The position numbers and the translations under genes were made by a program. This document shows positions 14,347 through 14,903 of a stretch of DNA of 14,903 bases, in pieces (the stretch's first letter is position 1; every line of letters starts with the position of its first letter). This DNA is from Oligoflexia bacterium (lineage in GTDB: Bacteria; Myxococcota_A; UBA796; UBA2385). The notes under the pieces were generated by a model. The model was given only the letters and a program-made list of their open reading frames with translations. It had not been told where the DNA came from and did no database searches. The stretch covers positions 1-14,903 of the forward strand of contig JAADHA010000012.1 in NCBI GenBank assembly GCA_013152105.1. Direction: 5' to 3'.

Positions 14347-14721
14347 ATGATCATCTGGACCCTCCTCGCGTTCTCTTGCGGCGGCTATCCCCCCGAAGAC
14401 TTTGCCCTCGACATGGCCGCTGAGACCTGTGCTCTGTACCAGTCCTGCGACTACCTCACGACCTTTGGCTTCGCCTCGGTCGATGACTGCGCCGCCACGG
14501 TACAGACCAGCTACGACCCGACGATCATCGACTGTCCGACCTACGACAAGAACCTGGCAACGGACTGCATCGCCGGCGTACAGCAGATGAGCTGCGATGA
14601 TCTCTACGCCAGCAACTGGCCCCAGGCTTGCGCAGAACGCTGTGGCTACGTCGGGGACGGACAGCTCGGTGACTCGACGGACAGCGGGGGTGGCACGACC
14701 ACCACCACTTCGAGCCGCTAG
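14347..14721 (+). CDS. 8-cysteine lipoprotein, paralog 3
   Basis: This 124-residue protein starts at the ATG two bases after the paralog 2 stop. The signal is short and odd: MIIWTLLAFSCGGY has no positive charge, and the lipobox-like AFSC has Phe where a small residue is usual. C11 may still be acylated. The mature part has eight Cys (28, 34, 48, 63, 74, 83, 95, 99). Blocks shared with the other two are CALYQSCDYLTTFG, CPTYDKNLATDC and MSCDDLYASNWPQACAERC. The C-terminus is a Gly/Thr/Ser tail. A longer frame reads in from inside paralog 2 (position 14110), but the coupled ATG is far more likely, as the upstream part is a shadow. Confidence 0.78.
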   Translation: MIIWTLLAFSCGGYPPEDFALDMAAETCALYQSCDYLTTFGFASVDDCAATVQTSYDPTIIDCPTYDKNLATDCIAGVQQMSCDDLYASNWPQACAERCGYVGDGQLGDSTDSGGGTTTTTSSR

Positions 14722-14903
14722 TTCCCGTCGGGGGATTGGGCCACTCGATGTCGATCCAAAACAACCAAGGTTACACCTTTATTATGGATGATTGCTTTCC
14801 ATCTTGATGCAGAGCCTGCTGCATCCAGCTTCTCCGCTGCGGCGAGCGAGTGGGGCGCGAACCTACAAGCTGCAGTCGGTGGGGGAGTCGGCTTGGACTT
14901 CTT
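14722..14903. other. Right-edge region, AT-rich island and possible gene start
   Basis: About 14748-14806 is much richer in A and T than the rest of the window. An inverted repeat GATGCAG/CTGCATC (14806-14812, 14819-14825) follows. A frame open from ATG 14788 to the edge reads MIAFHLDAEPAASS then ANLQAAVGGGVGLDF, a little like a beta-barrel strand. It has no good signal or RBS and is cut off, so I do not call it a gene. Confidence 0.3.

Noticed and set aside
1..14903. tRNA, rRNA, CRISPR array, insertion sequence or transposase
   Set aside because: I saw no tRNA T-loop with paired arms, no regularly spaced direct repeats, no transposase motifs and no terminal inverted repeats with target duplication. 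Sight reading cannot exclude a diverged small RNA.

Overview
The window is GC-rich and tightly packed, with GTG and TTG starts. It has an ECF sigma/anti-sigma pair and many Cys-rich lipoproteins. This fits a delta-type proteobacterium in the modern sense (Myxococcota or a related uncultured group). That placement is an inference from gene style; no taxonomic marker gene such as an rRNA is present.

Layout. Positions 2-2915 (+) hold three genes that appear translationally coupled: the 3' part of a 2-oxoacid dehydrogenase E1 component (beta-type domain, probably an alpha-beta fusion), a FabD-like acyltransferase with altered active-site positions, and an HD-domain nucleotidase-like hydrolase. 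Each junction is a 4-base GTGA overlap. They meet head-on (25-bp overlap) a minus-strand series that reads, from right to left: polA (8306 to 5539, with a frameshift near its 3' end), an ECF sigma factor, a membrane-anchored anti-sigma-like protein with an internal repeat, a small exported protein, and a HIT-family nucleotide hydrolase. The sigma, anti-sigma and exported-protein genes look like one regulatory module. Divergent from polA, across a spacer with a strong 28-bp dyad, is an isovaleryl-CoA-type acyl-CoA dehydrogenase (8442-9620). It converges, through two sizeable hairpins, on a HEAT-repeat protein (10346 to 9822).

From about 10.5 kb the window looks accessory. It holds an unrecognised 186-residue protein, a degenerate stretch with a good promoter and RBS, a putative lipoprotein with a tandem duplication, and a 719-bp gap with no convincing gene. 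That gap contains a palindrome, a hexanucleotide repeat and a 26-bp echo of the end of the acyl-CoA dehydrogenase gene. After it come three paralogous 8-cysteine lipoprotein genes (12717, 13949, 14347) surrounding a minus-strand hemD gene for uroporphyrinogen-III synthase. The three proteins share one cysteine-spacing pattern and are the best candidate here for an undescribed family.

How the genes may work together: the E1 component and the acyl-CoA dehydrogenase both fit branched-chain amino acid or acyl-CoA metabolism, but they are 7 kb apart on separate transcripts, so the link is only suggestive. polA and hemD are housekeeping genes. The lipoproteins would act at the cell envelope.
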